Positions 50,367 through 58,728 of a stretch of 64,000 bases of DNA are shown one piece after another (positions within the stretch are counted from its first letter, which is position 1; the number at the start of each line of letters is the position of its first letter). The DNA comes from DATKNA01 sp963755755 (GTDB lineage: Bacteria > Actinomycetota > Actinomycetes > Actinomycetales > Kineosporiaceae). A model generated the notes under the pieces. It searched no databases. It was given only the letters and a program-made list of their open reading frames with translations, and was not told where the DNA came from. The stretch is from NCBI GenBank assembly GCA_963755755.1, contig CAVWLJ010000009.1, positions 186,001 to 250,000 of the forward strand. The letters run 5' to 3'. A program made the translations under genes and the position numbers.

Positions 50367-51341
50367 TCAGCCGTTCGGGGAGGCTTCGGGGTAGGCCGCC
50401 AGGGCGGCGGAGGCGCGCACGCGGACCTGTTCTGCCAGGTCAGGCGGGGTCACGACGCGGAGTGCCCCGCCGAGGCGCAGGGCCATCCGGGGCACCCAGT
50501 CGGGCGAGGCGGCCCGCAGCGTGACGCGCAGCCGTCCGTCGCCCAGGTCGGCGACGTTCTCCACCGGGTAGTACGTCGCCACCCAGTGCGCCTCCGGCTC
50601 GACGTCGACGGTGACGACGACGTCCTCCGGCGACGGGGTGAAGAGACGCTCGTCGGCGTCCCGGCTCACGGCGTCCCGCGGCGGGGTGCCGTCGACGTCG
50701 AGCACGGCGATCCCGACGATGCGGTCCAGCCGGAACAGCCGGACCGCTTCCGACCGGTGGCACCAGCCCTCGAGGTACCAGCGGTCCCCCACGTTGAGCA
50801 CGCGCATGGGGTCCACGTCGCGCTCCGTCGTCTCGTCCCGGCTCGGCACGAGGTACCGCAGGTGCAGGCGCCGGCGGTGCTGGAGGGCTTCGCGGGCGGC
50901 GGCGAGGACGTTCTCCTGCGCGCCGCGGGCGAGCGTGGCCGAGACGGCGGACGCCGCCACCGCCGCGTCTCCGGCGGCCGCGGAGAGCTTGGTCAGCGCC
51001 GACTCCAGCGCCGACCGCTCGTGCAGCCCCGGCACCTGGGCGAGCGTCCGGAGCCCCGCGAGCAGGGCGACGGCCTCGTCGACGGAGAGGCGCAGCGGCC
51101 GGGCGATCGGGTCGGCGTTGCCCAGGTAGACCTGGCCGGACTCCCAGTCGGCCTCGATGAGGTCGTCCGGCATGTGGCCGGGGGTGCCGCACACGAAGAG
51201 CAGCTCGAGGTCACGGACGAGCTGGGTCTCGCTGATCCCGAAGTGCCGCGCCGCCTCGTCCAGGCCGACGCCCTGGCGGTTCAGCAGCCACGGGACCATC
51301 GCCAGCAGCCGGGAGAGCCGCTCGGCGGAGGCCGCGGTCAC
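50367..51341 (-). CDS. pafC: WYL-domain transcriptional regulator PafC
   Basis: 324 residues. An N-terminal winged helix (ISETQLVRDLELLFVCGTPGHMPDDLIEADWESGQVYLG) is followed by a WYL domain: LRYLVPSRDETTERDVDPMRVLNVGDRWYLEGWCHRSEAVRLFRLDRI. With PafB it activates DNA-damage genes independently of LexA in mycobacteria. The GTG 51341 overlaps the pafB stop by four bases (GTGA). Confidence 0.95.
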   Translation of the reverse strand: MTAASAERLSRLLAMVPWLLNRQGVGLDEAARHFGISETQLVRDLELLFVCGTPGHMPDDLIEADWESGQVYLGNADPIARPLRLSVDEAVALLAGLRTLAQVPGLHERSALESALTKLSAAAGDAAVAASAVSATLARGAQENVLAAAREALQHRRRLHLRYLVPSRDETTERDVDPMRVLNVGDRWYLEGWCHRSEAVRLFRLDRIVGIAVLDVDGTPPRDAVSRDADERLFTPSPEDVVVTVDVEPEAHWVATYYPVENVADLGDGRLRVTLRAASPDWVPRMALRLGGALRVVTPPDLAEQVRVRASAALAAYPEASPNG

Positions 51342-52339
51342 GAACCCACCCGCTCCCCCGCCTCGTAGCTCGCCGCCGACAGCGCCGCGGAGAGCACGCG
51401 CACGACCGCCGCGCGGACGTCGGCGGGCTCGAGCGCGACGACGTCCGGACCGTAGCCGGCGATCTCGTGGGCGAGGTCGGTGACGTCGCGGACGGTAACG
51501 CGTACGGCGTCCCAGCCCGGCTCGTCGGAGGGAGCCGCGGAGAGGGCCCGCTGGCGCAGGAGCACGGCGCGACCGGCGCGCACCCGCAGCTCGGCCACGC
51601 GCTCGTCGCGGACCTCGGGCGCGAACGCCACCAGCTCCACGTCGGCGTCGGCGTCCTGCGGGACGTCGTACGAGCCGTCGGGGCCGATGCGCCGGATGCC
51701 GCCCTCGATCCGGGAGAGCCGGAACGAGCGGCGCGCCTGCCGGTCCCGGTCGAAGCCGACGACGTACCAGTACCGGCCGCGGCTGGTCAGCACCCAAGGC
51801 TCCAGGTGCCGGCTGGTCGTCGCCCCCTCCCGCGAGCGGTAGGTGAAGGTGACGGGCGCACGGTCGCGGGTGGCGGCGTAGAGCGGCTCGAACGCGGGCT
51901 CGGCGGCGCGCACCTTCGGCTCGACGCCGACGAGGGACTCGTCGTCGGTGTCCACGCCGAGCGCCTTGAGCTTGACCAGCGCCCGGGCAGCCGGCCCGGC
52001 CAGGCTGGCCTGCTGCCAGACGCGGCTGGCGAGGCCGAGGACGGCGAGCTCCTCGGCGCTGAACTCGACGTCGGGCAGGGCGTAGGCGGTGCGGTCGATC
52101 CGGTAGCCCGTCTCGTCCTCGAACCAGGAGCTGTGGCTGCCGGTCACCAGCGGGACGCCGAGTTCGCGCAGGTCCTCCTTGTCGCGCTCGAACATCCGGT
52201 CGAACGCCTCGGTGGTCGCGCACTCGGCGTACTGCGGCACGGCGGAACGGATCTGCTCCTTCGTCAGCCAGGACCTCGTGGAGAGCAGGCAGATGACGAG
52301 ATTGAGCAGCCGTTCGGTACGGTGCGCGGGCGCGGCCAT
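51338..52339 (-). CDS. pafB: WYL-domain transcriptional regulator PafB
   Basis: 333 residues. Start MAAPAHRTERLLNLVICLLSTRSWLTKEQI is the typical PafB helix-turn-helix, followed by YAECATTEAFDRMFERDKEDLRELGVPLV and the WYL domain (VTFTYRSREGATTSRHLEPWVLTSRGRYWYVVGFDRDR). It acts with PafC. ATG 52339 is preferred, because the longer frame upstream encodes the direct-repeat region and looks non-coding. Divergent from the DUF3866 gene. Confidence 0.95.
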   Translation of the reverse strand: MAAPAHRTERLLNLVICLLSTRSWLTKEQIRSAVPQYAECATTEAFDRMFERDKEDLRELGVPLVTGSHSSWFEDETGYRIDRTAYALPDVEFSAEELAVLGLASRVWQQASLAGPAARALVKLKALGVDTDDESLVGVEPKVRAAEPAFEPLYAATRDRAPVTFTYRSREGATTSRHLEPWVLTSRGRYWYVVGFDRDRQARRSFRLSRIEGGIRRIGPDGSYDVPQDADADVELVAFAPEVRDERVAELRVRAGRAVLLRQRALSAAPSDEPGWDAVRVTVRDVTDLAHEIAGYGPDVVALEPADVRAAVVRVLSAALSAASYEAGERVGS

Positions 52340-52383
52340 CGCCCAGCACGCTACCCGAGCGGTGAACCGCCGCGTGCGCGCCT

Positions 52384-52456
52384 GGCCCTGGGACCGCTCA
52401 GCCGCCACCGCCGAGTCGAATCCACCGCGCGGGCCCCGGCCCTGGGACCGCTCAGC
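52384..52456. repeat. 19-base direct repeat in the pafB/DUF3866 spacer
   Basis: GGCCCTGGGACCGCTCAGC occurs exactly twice, at 52384-52402 and 52438-52456, 54 bases apart start to start (about five helical turns). It lies upstream of divergent pafB and the DUF3866 gene. A pair of regulator sites on one face of the DNA is plausible; a duplication remnant is the alternative. Confidence 0.6.
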
Positions 52457-52502
52457 ACGCTTTCGAGGCTCACGTGACCGCCACGCTCCACGGGAGGACG
52501 AC

Positions 52503-53611
52503 ATGATCCAGTGGCGCGAGGCGCGCGTCATCGCGGGTGCGGGGGTCGTGGGCCGGCGCGGTCGAGCTCGAGGTCGACGTCGCGGGGACGCCCGGATCCC
52601 CGGGCGGCTCCTGCCGCGCGCTCGCGTACCCGGCGCTGGTCGGCGAGCCGCGGGTCGGCGAGCTCGTCCTGCTCAACACGACGGCCCTGGAGGCGGGGCT
52701 CGGCACCGGCGGGTACGCCTTCGTCGTCGCGATCCCCCGACCGGCTCCCCGTCGATCCGCCGCTCGGGCCGGGGCACCTCGTCAAGGCCCGGTACACGCC
52801 GCAGCAGGTGATGGTCCTCGGCGTGGACGAGCAGGACTCGCCGCACCACGAACTGCTGCGGGACGCCGACGACCTGTCCGGGCTGCCCGTCGTGGTCGCC
52901 GACCTGCACTCGTCCCTGCCGGCCGTGCTGGCCGGCGTCCGGTCGGTGCGGCCGGACGCGCGCGTCGCCTATCTCATGACGGACGGCGGGGCGCTGCCGG
53001 CCTGGTTCTCCCGGACCGTGGCGGGGCTGCGGGACGCCGGATGGCTGGCCGCCTGCATCACCGTGGGGCAGGCCTTCGGCGGTGACCTGGAAGCGGTGAC
53101 GGTGCACTCGGGGCTGCTGGCGGCCCGGCTCGTCGTCGGGGCGGACGTCGCGGTCGTGGCCCAGGGCCCGGGCAACCTCGGCACCGGCACCCGGTGGGGG
53201 TTCTCGGGCGTGACGGCGGGCGAGGCGGTGAACGCGGCGGGCGTGCTGCGCGGGCAGCCGGTCGCGGCGCTGCGGGTGTCGGCCGCGGACGCGCGGGAGC
53301 GGCACCGCGGTCTCTCCCACCACAGCCGGACCGCGCTGGGGCGTGTGGCGCTCGTGCCGGCCGACGTCGCGGTGCTCGAGCCGATCGACGAGTTCTGGGA
53401 GTCGGTGCGTGCCGCGGCGGCCGAGCTGTGCGCGCAGGGCGGCCTGCACCGGCTGGTCGAGGTGCCGGCCGACGGGCTGCGCGAGGCGCTGTCGGCGTCA
53501 CCGGTCCGGCTGTCGACGATGGGCCGGGGGCTGGAGGCCGACGAGCCGGCGTTCCTCGCCGCCGCGGCTGCCGGCCGCCACGCCGCCGACCTGCTCCCAT
53601 CGCCGCGCTGA
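52503..53611 (+). CDS. DUF3866 family protein, with two frame breaks
   Basis: About 368 residues after correction. The central and C-terminal part is well conserved for DUF3866: YTPQQVMVLGVDEQDSPHHELLRDADDLSGLPVVVADLHSSLPAVLAG, GWLAACITVGQAFGGDLEAVTVHSGLLAA and VVAQGPGNLGTGTRWGFSGV. Function unknown; DUF3866 genes commonly accompany the proteasome locus in actinomycetes. The start ATG 52503 follows CACGGGAGGACGAC. Two +1 breaks near 52547 and 52739 divide the first 80 residues. The gene is convergent with the FKBP gene and followed by a palindromic repeat. Confidence 0.87.
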
Positions 53612-53641
53612 TCACCCAACTCGCGCTGATCGCCCAACCTC

Positions 53642-53713
53642 GCGCGGATCATGCAATCCGCGTCTGATCGTGGCCGGCCGGCTACAGATCAACGCGGATT
53701 GCATGATCAGCGC
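53642..53713. repeat. palindromic intergenic repeat, copy 3 (imperfect)
   Basis: The right arm ACAGATCAACGCGGATTGCATGATCAGCGC (53684-53713) is identical to the arm in copy 2. The left arm keeps GGATCATGCAATCCGCG but carries changes near the loop. Upstream, at 53608-53645, three partial copies of CGCGCTGATC are arrayed. The element lies between convergent DUF3866 and FKBP genes. Confidence 0.88.
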
Positions 53714-53749
53714 ATGGGAAAGAGAGGGCGCCCGAGGAGGGTGGAGGGT

Positions 53750-54133
53750 CTAGCGGGCGTCGACGAGGTCGACGACGAAGATCAGGGTCTCCCCCGGCCT
53801 GATGGCGCCGCCCGCGCCGCGGTCGCCGTAGCCGAGCCGCGGCGGGATGACGATGCGCCGGCGTCCGCCGACCTTCATGCCCTGGATCCCCTGGTCCCAC
53901 CCGGCGATCACCTGGCCGGCGCCGAGCCGGAAGTCCAGGGGCTGGCCGCGGTTCCAGGAGGCGTCGAACTCCTCCCCCGTCGAGTACGCGACACCCACGT
54001 AGTGCGTCCTGACCGTCATGCCGGCCTTCGCCTCCGTGCCGTCGCCGACGACCTCGTCGACCACCTGCAGGTCCTGGGGCGGCGGGCCGTCGGGGAAGTC
54101 GATCTCGGGGCGCTGCCGCTGGGTCTCGGCCAT
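53750..54133 (-). CDS. FKBP-type peptidyl-prolyl cis-trans isomerase
   Basis: 127 residues, a single FKBP domain without a signal peptide. Diagnostic parts are VVDEVVGDGTEAKAGMTVRTHYVGV, GEEFDASWNRGQPLDFRLGAGQVIAGWDQGIQGMKVGGRRRIVIPPRLGYGDRGAGGAI and the closing IRPGETLIFVVDLVD. Cytoplasmic folding catalyst. ATG 54133 is preceded by GGAGGACACG. It ends the operon that begins with the proteasome genes, as in other actinomycetes. Confidence 0.95.
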   Translation of the reverse strand: MAETQRQRPEIDFPDGPPPQDLQVVDEVVGDGTEAKAGMTVRTHYVGVAYSTGEEFDASWNRGQPLDFRLGAGQVIAGWDQGIQGMKVGGRRRIVIPPRLGYGDRGAGGAIRPGETLIFVVDLVDAR

Positions 54134-54249
54134 CGTGTCCTCCTGCTCGTCGGTGTCCGGTCGGTGTCTGGTCTGGGTCGGAATCGCGTCGGTGGTCATG
54201 GTGGTCGCGATCCCGGCGCCTCGCCCGGTCAGCGGGCAGGGGGCCGGGG

Positions 54250-55214
54250 TCAGCCGGCGTCGAGGATGTCGACGACGAAGACGAGGGTGTCGGTGCCGCG
54301 GACGCCGAAGCTGTCGTTGCCGGCGGCGCCGTAGCCGTCGTCGGGCGGCACCACGAGCAGCACGCGGCTGCCGACCGGCTGCCCGATGAGGCCGCGGTCG
54401 AGCCCGCCGACCACCTGCGCGCGCCCGACGGTGATGGTGGCGGCCTCCCCGCGCCGCCACGAGGAGTCGAACTCCCGGCCGCCGGGCCAGATCACGCCGG
54501 CGTACTGCACGCGCAGCTGCTGCCCCGAGCGCACCTTCGCCCCCCGCCCCACGACGAGCGGCTGGACGACGAGGTGGTCCGGCGGCGCACCCTTGGGCAG
54601 CGTGATCGTCGGGCCGCCGGAGGACGCTCTCCCGGACGACGGGCAGCCCGGGCTTCGGCGCCACCGGCGTCCCGGTGGCCTTGAGCAGCACGTCGCGCGC
54701 GGCCTTGACGTCGAGGAGCACGACGATCGTGTCGGTCGGCCCGATCCCGGCCGCCGGCTGCCCCTGGACGCCGTAGGCGTCCTTGGGCGCGAGCGCCGCG
54801 AGCACGCGGGACCCGACGGGGACGCCGACGAGCGAGGTCACGATCCCGGGCATCGCCTGCTTGGCGTCGAGGACGAAACTCGGTGGCTTGCTGCCGTACG
54901 ACGAGAGGATCTGGTGCCCGTCGGTGCCGTTGATGCCGAGGTAGTCCACCGTCACGCGCTGCCCCGCCTTGACGAGCTGCACCGGTGCCGCGGGCGAGCA
55001 CACGCCGCGTCGACGAGGGCACCGAGAACGGCGTCGGCACGCTGACCTTCGGCGTCGCGCCCGGGGCTCCGGTCACCTGGACCGCGCCGAGATCGTTCGT
55101 GGTGCGCGGCACCGAGGTGGACGCCGCGGGCGTGGGCGTGGAGCAGCCGCCTGCGGCGAGGCAGGCGACGGCGGCGAGCGGAGCCAGGGTCCGGCGGAGG
55201 GAGGGACGTGGCAT
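54250..55214 (-). CDS. lipoprotein with two FKBP domains, with two frame breaks
   Basis: About 320 residues after correction. Signal peptide with lipobox: RRTLAPLAAVACLAAGGCSTPTPAAS, so a lipid-anchored extracytoplasmic protein. Two FKBP-like domains follow: VKAGQRVTVDYLGINGTDG with PTDTIVVLLDV, and VRSGQQLRVQYAGVIWPGGREFDSSWRRGE with RGTDTLVFVVDILDAG. +1 breaks lie near 55010 and 54625. Between pafA and the cytoplasmic FKBP on the same strand. It may assist folding of exported proteins. The first domain is divergent and may be inactive; this is inference. Confidence 0.85.
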
Positions 55215-55255
55215 GGGGAAGGGAGGCTGTCCTGACGGTCGGAGGGGCGGGCGCG

Positions 55256-56617
55256 TCACATGCTCTGGATGAGCCGCTCCACGCGTTCGTCGACGGCGCG
55301 GAACGGGTCCTTGCACAGCACGGTCCGCTGGGCCTGGTCGTTGAGCTTCAGGTGCACCCAGTCGACCGTGAAGTCGCGCCGGCGCTCCTGCGCGCGCCGG
55401 ACGAAGTCGCCCCGGAGCTTGGCGCGGGTGGTCTGCGGGGGCACGGCCGTCGCCTCGAAGACCTCGATGTCCGCGGTCACGCGCTCGACCAGCCCACGCT
55501 TCGCGAGCAGGTAGTAGAGGCCGCGGTCGCGGTGGATGTCGTGGTAGGCGAGGTCGAGCCGGGCGATCCGCGGCGACGAGAGCGGCAGGTCGTGCTTGGC
55601 CCGGTAGCGCTCCACGAGGCGCTGCTTGATGACCCAGTCGATCTCGCGGTCGACGAGGCCGAGGTCGCCGCTGCCGATCGCGCGCAGCGAGCGCTCCCAG
55701 AGGTCGAGCACGCGCTTGATGACGTCGGAGTGCAGCCCGTGCGCGTCGACGAAGTCCTTCGCACGGTCGAGGTACTCCTGCTGGATCTCCAGCGCGCTCG
55801 CCTCGCGCCCGTTCGCCAGGCGCACCCGGCGGCGACCGGTCGGGTCGTGGCTGACCTCGCGGATCGCCCGGATCGGGTTCTCCAGCGTGTGGTCGCGCAT
55901 GACCACGCCGGCCTCGATCATCCGCAGCACGAGGTCGGTGCTGCCGACCTTGAGCAGCGCGGTCGGCTCCGCCATGTTCGAGTCGCCGACGATGACGTGC
56001 AGCCGCCGGTACTTCTCGGCGTCCGCGTGCGGCTCGTCCCGGGTGTTGATGATCGGGCGCGACCGCGTCGTGGCGCTGGAGACGCCCTCCCAGATGTGGT
56101 CGGCGCGCTGCGAGAGGCAGAAGACCGCGCCGCGCGGGGTCTGCAGGACCTTGCCGGCGCCGGCGATGAGCTGGCGGGTGACGAGGAACGGGATGAGGAC
56201 GTCGGAGAGCCGGCCGAACTCGCCGTGCCGGCTGACCAGGTAGTTCTCGTGGCAGCCGTAGGAGTTGCCGGCCGAGTCGGTGTTGTTCTTGAAGAGGAAC
56301 ACCTCACCGGCGATGCCCTCCTCGTGGAGGCGGCGCTCGGCGTCGACCATCAGGCCCTCGAGGATCCGCTCCCCCGCGCGGTCGTGGACGACGAGCTGGC
56401 GCACGTCGTCGCACTCGGGGGTCGCGTACTCGGGGTGGGACCCGACGTCGAGGTACAGCCGCGCGCCGTTGCGCAGGAAGACGTTGCTCGACCGGCCCCA
56501 CGAGACGACCTTGCGGAACAGGTAGCGGGCCACCTCGTCCGGGGACAGCTTGCGCTGCCCCTCGAAGGCGCACGTGACCCCGAACTCGGTCTCGATGCCG
56601 AAGATTCGGCGGTCCAT
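55256..56617 (-). CDS. pafA: Pup-protein ligase PafA
   Basis: 453 residues, uninterrupted. MDRRIFGIETEFGVTCAF is the glutamine-synthetase-like ATP/Mg start; VFLFKNNTDSAGNSYGCHENYL, SQRADHIWEGVSSATTRSRPIINTRDEPHADAEKYRRLHVI and WVHLKLNDQAQRTVLCKDPF are conserved PafA blocks. It couples the C-terminal Glu of Pup to target lysines. ATG 56617 fits the family start; GTG 56626 would add three residues. Confidence 0.97.
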   Translation of the reverse strand: MDRRIFGIETEFGVTCAFEGQRKLSPDEVARYLFRKVVSWGRSSNVFLRNGARLYLDVGSHPEYATPECDDVRQLVVHDRAGERILEGLMVDAERRLHEEGIAGEVFLFKNNTDSAGNSYGCHENYLVSRHGEFGRLSDVLIPFLVTRQLIAGAGKVLQTPRGAVFCLSQRADHIWEGVSSATTRSRPIINTRDEPHADAEKYRRLHVIVGDSNMAEPTALLKVGSTDLVLRMIEAGVVMRDHTLENPIRAIREVSHDPTGRRRVRLANGREASALEIQQEYLDRAKDFVDAHGLHSDVIKRVLDLWERSLRAIGSGDLGLVDREIDWVIKQRLVERYRAKHDLPLSSPRIARLDLAYHDIHRDRGLYYLLAKRGLVERVTADIEVFEATAVPPQTTRAKLRGDFVRRAQERRRDFTVDWVHLKLNDQAQRTVLCKDPFRAVDERVERLIQSM

Positions 56618-56701
56618 GGCTCCCACTCTAGGTGTCGGGTCCGACGACGGCAGCGCCCGGTGCTCCCCGAAATGTCACAGCACGTGCCGGAACGATTTCG
56701 C

Positions 56702-57527
56702 TCAGCTGTCGGTCGGTGGCGGGATCGCGCGAGGCTCGGCCAGGGCGCCGGTCGAGGCCTCGCCGTTGCCGGTCAAGGTGTCGTGGATGCCGGGCCGCGC
56801 GTCGTCGGTCGGCGGGACGTCGCTGGTCGGGTCGCCGGGCGAGAGGAGCCGCTCCAGCAGGGAGCCCGGCCAGACGCCGGAAGGCCCGTCGCGGCCGCTG
56901 CCGGTCGAGCACCGCGACCTCGAGCGACGCCGGGCCGAGGTCGGCGGCCTGGCCGCCGTTCGGGTCCCGCGCCAGGAGCTCGACCGCGAGCACCAGCCCC
57001 TCGGAGAGGCTCAGCCCCTCACGCCAGCGCTCCCCCAGCGCCGTCTGGATCTGCTCCGCCTGGCCGCCCATGGCGGCGAAGCCGTCGACGTCCGCGACCG
57101 CCCCGTCGTAGCTGATCCGGTAGATCTGGTCGGCCGCCTGCGTGGCGCCGACCTCGGCGATGGTCAGCTCGACCTCGAACGGCTTGGGCTCGGTGGTGAA
57201 GACGCTGCCCAGGGTCTGCGCGTAGATGTTCGCGAGCCCGCGGGCACTGACGTCGGCGCGGTCGTAGGAGTAGCCGCGCAGGTCGGCGTACCGGACGCCG
57301 GCCACGCGCAGGTTCTCGAACTCGTTGTACTTGCCGACGGCGGCGAACGCGATGCGGTCGTAGATCTCGCTGATCTTGTGCAGCGCGCGGGGGTTGTCGG
57401 CGACGAACACGATGCCCGCGTCGTAGGAGAGGACGACGACGGAGCGGCCGCGCGCGATGCCCTTGCGGGCGAAGTCCGCCCGGTCCTTCATGAGCTGCTC
57501 GGGCGAGACGTACACGGGCATCGTCAT
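56702..57527 (-). CDS. prcA: proteasome alpha subunit PrcA, with one frame break
   Basis: About 274 residues after correction. The alpha-ring start MPVYVSPEQLMKDRADFARKGIARGRSVVVLSYDAGIVFVADNP is typical. The frame breaks +1 near 56863: RRAFRRLAGL continues in the next frame as LLERLLSPGDPTSD and ends with ALAEPRAIPPPTDS. The flexible C-terminus therefore matches the usual alpha tail, which in other species bears no catalytic role. ATG 57527 overlaps the prcB stop (ATGA). Confidence 0.93.
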
Positions 57528-58360
57528 CGGGCTTCGATCTCCTTGCGCACGCCGGCCACGGCGCTGGCGGCCGCGCCGCCCACCTCGGCCTCGGGAACGC
57601 GGACGTACCCGGCGTCCGTCACCGTCGCGACGACGGGGTAGATGTGGCGCAGCTGATCGGGGCCGCCGGTGGCGGAGTCGTCGTCCGCCGCGTCGAAGAG
57701 CGCCTCGACGGCCACGGACACCGCCTGCGCGGCGTCCATGCCCGGCCGCCAGCGCTTCTTCAGCGAGCCTCGCGCGAACACCGAGCCCGACCCGACGCTG
57801 TGGTGGTCGTGCTCCTCGTACCGGCCGCCGGTCACGTCGTAGCTGAAGATGCGCCCGATCCGGCGGTCGAGGTCGTAACCCGCGAACAGCGGCACGACCG
57901 CGAGGCCCTGCATCGCGAGCCCGAGGTTCTGCCGGATCATCGCCGACAGCCGGTTGGCCTTGCCGTCGAGGGAGAGCAGCGCGCCCTCGATCTTCTCGTA
58001 GTGCTCGAGCTCCACCTGGAACAACCGGACGAGTTCGACGGCGATGCCGGCCGTGCCGGCGATCCCGACGCAGGAGTACTCGTCCGCCGGGTACACCTTC
58101 TCGATCTCGCGGTGCGCGATGAGATTGCCCATCGTCGCTCGCCGGTCGCCGGCCATGACCACCCCGCCGTCGAACGAGAGCGCGACGATGGTCGTGCCGT
58201 GCGGCACCTCCGGCACCGTTCCCGGCGGCAGCGTGCGGCCGCCCGGCAGCAGGTGCGCGGCGTGCGCGCCGAGGAACTCGGTGAACGAGGAGGACCCCGG
58301 GGTCAGGAAGGCGGCCGGGAGTCTCCCGGTACCGCCCGCCCGGTCCGCAGCGTCGATCAC
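57524..58360 (-). CDS. prcB: proteasome beta subunit PrcB
   Basis: 278 residues. A propeptide of about 59 residues (TPGSSSFTEFLGAHAAHLLPG) precedes the catalytic threonine in VPHGTTIVALSFDGGVVMAGDRRATMGN. The mature domain includes KVYPADEYSCVGIAGTAGIA and SYDVTGGRYEEHDHHSVGSGSVFARGSLKK. The protein forms the two inner catalytic rings. GTG 58360 overlaps the pup stop (GTGA). Confidence 0.96.
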   Translation of the reverse strand: MIDAADRAGGTGRLPAAFLTPGSSSFTEFLGAHAAHLLPGGRTLPPGTVPEVPHGTTIVALSFDGGVVMAGDRRATMGNLIAHREIEKVYPADEYSCVGIAGTAGIAVELVRLFQVELEHYEKIEGALLSLDGKANRLSAMIRQNLGLAMQGLAVVPLFAGYDLDRRIGRIFSYDVTGGRYEEHDHHSVGSGSVFARGSLKKRWRPGMDAAQAVSVAVEALFDAADDDSATGGPDQLRHIYPVVATVTDAGYVRVPEAEVGGAAASAVAGVRKEIEAR

Positions 58361-58548
58361 TGGCCGCCCTTCTGCACGAATCCCTTGACGAACTCCTCGG
58401 CGTTGCTCTCGAGCACGTCGTCGATCTCGTCGAGGATCGCGTCGACGTCGTCGTCCTTGACCTGGGCCGTCGACGCCGGCGGCGGCGCGGGAGCCTCGTC
58501 GGGGTCGTCTCCCCGGTCGCGCGGGCGTTGCTGGTCCTGCTCCGACAT
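58357..58548 (-). CDS. pup: prokaryotic ubiquitin-like protein Pup
   Basis: 63 residues, intrinsically disordered at the N-terminus (Asp/Pro/Arg-rich), with DVDAILDEIDDVLESNAEEFVKGFVQKGGQ at the C-terminus. It ends in Gly-Gly-Gln, so Dop must deamidate the last residue before PafA can ligate it. ATG 58548 follows GGAGGAGGCTTCAG. TAGGAT about 45 bases upstream on the coding strand could be its -10 box. Confidence 0.97.
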   Translation of the reverse strand: MSEQDQQRPRDRGDDPDEAPAPPPASTAQVKDDDVDAILDEIDDVLESNAEEFVKGFVQKGGQ

Positions 58549-58728
58549 CTGAAGCCTCCTCCTCGGCGATGGAACGCGCCGTTCCCCTGATCCTAGGTGG
58601 CGCGTCCCCCCGGGTTGCCCAGCGACTCCGCTCCACTCCGCCGAGGGCGGACGTCCGCCGCACCCGTCGGGCCCGGCTCGCGCGCTCCGGCCGGACACGC
58701 TCGTCCGAGGCGGAGCGGGGAGGGCCGC

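Noticed and set aside
52340..52531. Longer N-terminus for PafB through the direct-repeat region
   Set aside because: The extension is Arg/Ser-rich with repeated AERSQG from the DNA repeats and is not a known part of PafB; ATG 52339 matches the family start.
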